Of a stretch of DNA of 64,000 nt, positions 62,975-64,000 are shown in pieces; the stretch's first letter is position 1, and the number at the start of each line of letters is the position of its first letter. Position numbers and translations under genes: made by a program. The notes under the pieces were generated by a model. That model was not told the DNA's origin. It ran no database searches and worked only from the letters and a program-made list of their open reading frames with translations. The DNA lies in the NCBI RefSeq assembly GCF_009827335.1, contig NZ_WTYH01000001.1, positions 2,517,501 to 2,581,500 on the forward strand, written 5' to 3'. Source of the DNA: Aurantiacibacter arachoides (GTDB lineage Bacteria; Pseudomonadota; Alphaproteobacteria; Sphingomonadales; Sphingomonadaceae).

Positions 62975-63641
62975 CCTTGCCGCCGCCGCCGCACTGACGA
63001 CGCTGGCCTTCGCCATGCCCGCCAGCGCACAGCAGCGGCAGGACCGGGGGCAGGACCAGCAGTCCGCCGCCAGCCCGGCGGTTCAGTATCTCACCAGCGT
63101 TCCCGCCAGCGAGCAACCCGACGTGGTGCTCGACGTGCCGAACCTGTCGGTCGAATCGATTTCGCTGGAGGTGCAGGGGCTGGAGGCGCACATCTCACTC
63201 GACGCGCGCCTGGCGAACCTGCTGCGCCTGAACGCGGGTGCCGACGTCACGCTGGAATCGGTCTCGCTGGAGATTACCGGGGTGCAGGCGCAGGCAGCGC
63301 TGATCGTGCGGCTCGACAACGTGCGCGCCATCATCGAGCGCACGCTTCAGACGCTCGACAACAATCCCGAAATCATCACGTCGCTGACCGAGGCCCTGCC
63401 CGGCACGGTCGATACGCTCGGCGGTGTCGTCAACAACACGGTCGGCACGGTGGGCGACCTTACGCAGGGCGTCCTGCGCTCGGGCGCGGTTCTCGACCTT
63501 GCCTCGAGCGGGCTCGACCTCGTGAACGAGACGGTAAATTCTGCCGGCCAGACCGTGCGCAGCCTGCGTGCAGACGACGGTGCGCTCTATCAAGTGGTGA
63601 CCGACAACGCGGGTCGGATCGTCAGCTCGACGCGTGGCTAG
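62955..63641 (+). CDS. Exported protein with internal amphipathic duplication
   Basis: A 228-aa protein with signal peptide RYSLAAAAALTTLAFAMPASA. It contains two similar adjacent units: SVESISLEVQGLEAHISLDA... and TLESVSLEITGVQAQAALIV..., each about 33 residues of alternating hydrophobic strands. A Gly/Val-rich amphipathic tail follows (GTVDTLGGVVNNTVGTVGDL ... NETVNSAGQTVRSL). This suggests a surface or periplasmic coiled/beta repeat protein. I recognise no named family. It overlaps the preceding small gene and converges on the PAP2 gene. Confidence 0.65.
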   Translation: MRTIRYSLAAAAALTTLAFAMPASAQQRQDRGQDQQSAASPAVQYLTSVPASEQPDVVLDVPNLSVESISLEVQGLEAHISLDARLANLLRLNAGADVTLESVSLEITGVQAQAALIVRLDNVRAIIERTLQTLDNNPEIITSLTEALPGTVDTLGGVVNNTVGTVGDLTQGVLRSGAVLDLASSGLDLVNETVNSAGQTVRSLRADDGALYQVVTDNAGRIVSSTRG

Positions 63642-64000
63642 TCCGCGCGCCACAGTCGGCGCAGCGCGAACGCGACGATCGCCTCTGACGCAAGGCCGAT
63701 AGCCACGCCGACTATCACGTCACTGGGGAAGTGCGCCTTGCGTGGCACCTGGATCGCCGAGGCGGTGGTCGCGAGAGCCATCGCCACGGGCGCGCCACCA
63801 GGATATTCGCGTGCCACCGCCCGCGCCACGGCAAAGGCGCCGGCACTGTGGCCGGACGGGAACGAGCGGTCCTCGCCGTCCGTGCTTGTGCCCGGCTCGA
63901 TGGCATGCTCGCCTTCCCGCTCCACCTTGCCCGGACGCGGACGATCGATGCGGTCCTTGACCAGTGTCTTGATGCCGGTGGCGAGCGCGTGGCTTGCCAG
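63638..64000 (-). CDS. PAP2-family phosphatase, partial (start beyond window)
   Basis: At least 120 aa, running off the right edge. The phosphatase motifs are present: KDRIDRPRPGK, SFPSGHSAGAFAV and VPRKAHFPSDV, i.e. the C1-C3 blocks of PAP2 lipid phosphatases or related phosphoester hydrolases. It is likely a membrane enzyme on undecaprenyl or phosphatidyl phosphates. The 5' part and N-terminal helices are outside the window. Its stop overlaps the stop of the preceding plus-strand gene. Confidence 0.85.
   Translation of the reverse strand: MASHALATGIKTLVKDRIDRPRPGKVEREGEHAIEPGTSTDGEDRSFPSGHSAGAFAVARAVAREYPGGAPVAMALATTASAIQVPRKAHFPSDVIVGVAIGLASEAIVAFALRRLWRAD

Overview
The window is high-GC alphaproteobacterial chromosome. 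Protein style, the full ccoNOQP-GHIS set, FixLJ and Fnr-type regulators, the ftsEX-plsC-putA-dcd neighbourhood and the TonB receptor all suggest Sphingomonadales, most likely an Erythrobacteraceae member. This placement is an inference from sequence style; no 16S gene is present.

Layout. (1) 0.3-8.5 kb is accessory: a 5'-truncated Rhs tip with a JAB-like C-terminal domain followed by a small lipoprotein, a HWE kinase/receiver pair, a secreted SNase-like nuclease, an Excalibur protein, and a CHASE3-PAS hybrid kinase followed by a decayed receiver gene. (2) 8.8-25.8 kb is an oxygen/NO respiration island: FixJ, a membrane FixL with a haem-type PAS, an alternative oxidase (AOX) transcribed divergently from fixL, an orphan receiver, a DUF1971 protein, a group III truncated haemoglobin, a frameshifted membrane gene, an NnrS C-terminal remnant, an Fnr with four cysteines, a cysteine-free Fnr/FixK paralogue, and the cbb3 oxidase operon. 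Two FNR/FixK boxes (16719-16732 and 17506-17519) tie the regulators to the second regulator and to ccoN. (3) 26.0-27.5 kb holds mgtC and a propeller-like hypothetical gene. (4) 27.7-35.3 kb is a mobile/defence island: a catalytic-domain tyrosine recombinase, an IetAS-like subtilase plus AAA+ ATPase pair, a DUF3489-DUF2924-serine recombinase module, and tRNA-Leu(GAG) whose 3' end faces the island.

(5) 35.4-48.8 kb is housekeeping: a zinc-ribbon membrane protein divergent from ftsEX, ydcF-like, plsC, putA, cupin, dcd, a MITE/REP-like inverted repeat, a histidine-rich TonB receptor (zinc-type candidate) and gltX. (6) 48.8-62.5 kb carries rpoBC on the minus strand and rplJL on the plus strand. 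They are separated by about 3.9 kb containing a DAACS transporter, a DUF2975/XRE module with a 44-aa secreted peptide, and two acidic lipoproteins. The usual rplJL-rpoBC operon is therefore broken and divergent here. (7) 62.6-64 kb has two exported hypothetical proteins, one with an internal duplication, and a PAP2 phosphatase cut by the window end.

How the genes fit together: the 10-25 kb block reads as a switchable respiratory chain. FixLJ and two Fnr-type factors would sense low oxygen and induce the high-affinity cbb3 oxidase. AOX, truncated haemoglobin and the NnrS remnant suggest respiration that tolerates nitric oxide or over-reduction. The 28-35 kb island looks like acquired defence or stability cargo with its own recombinases.
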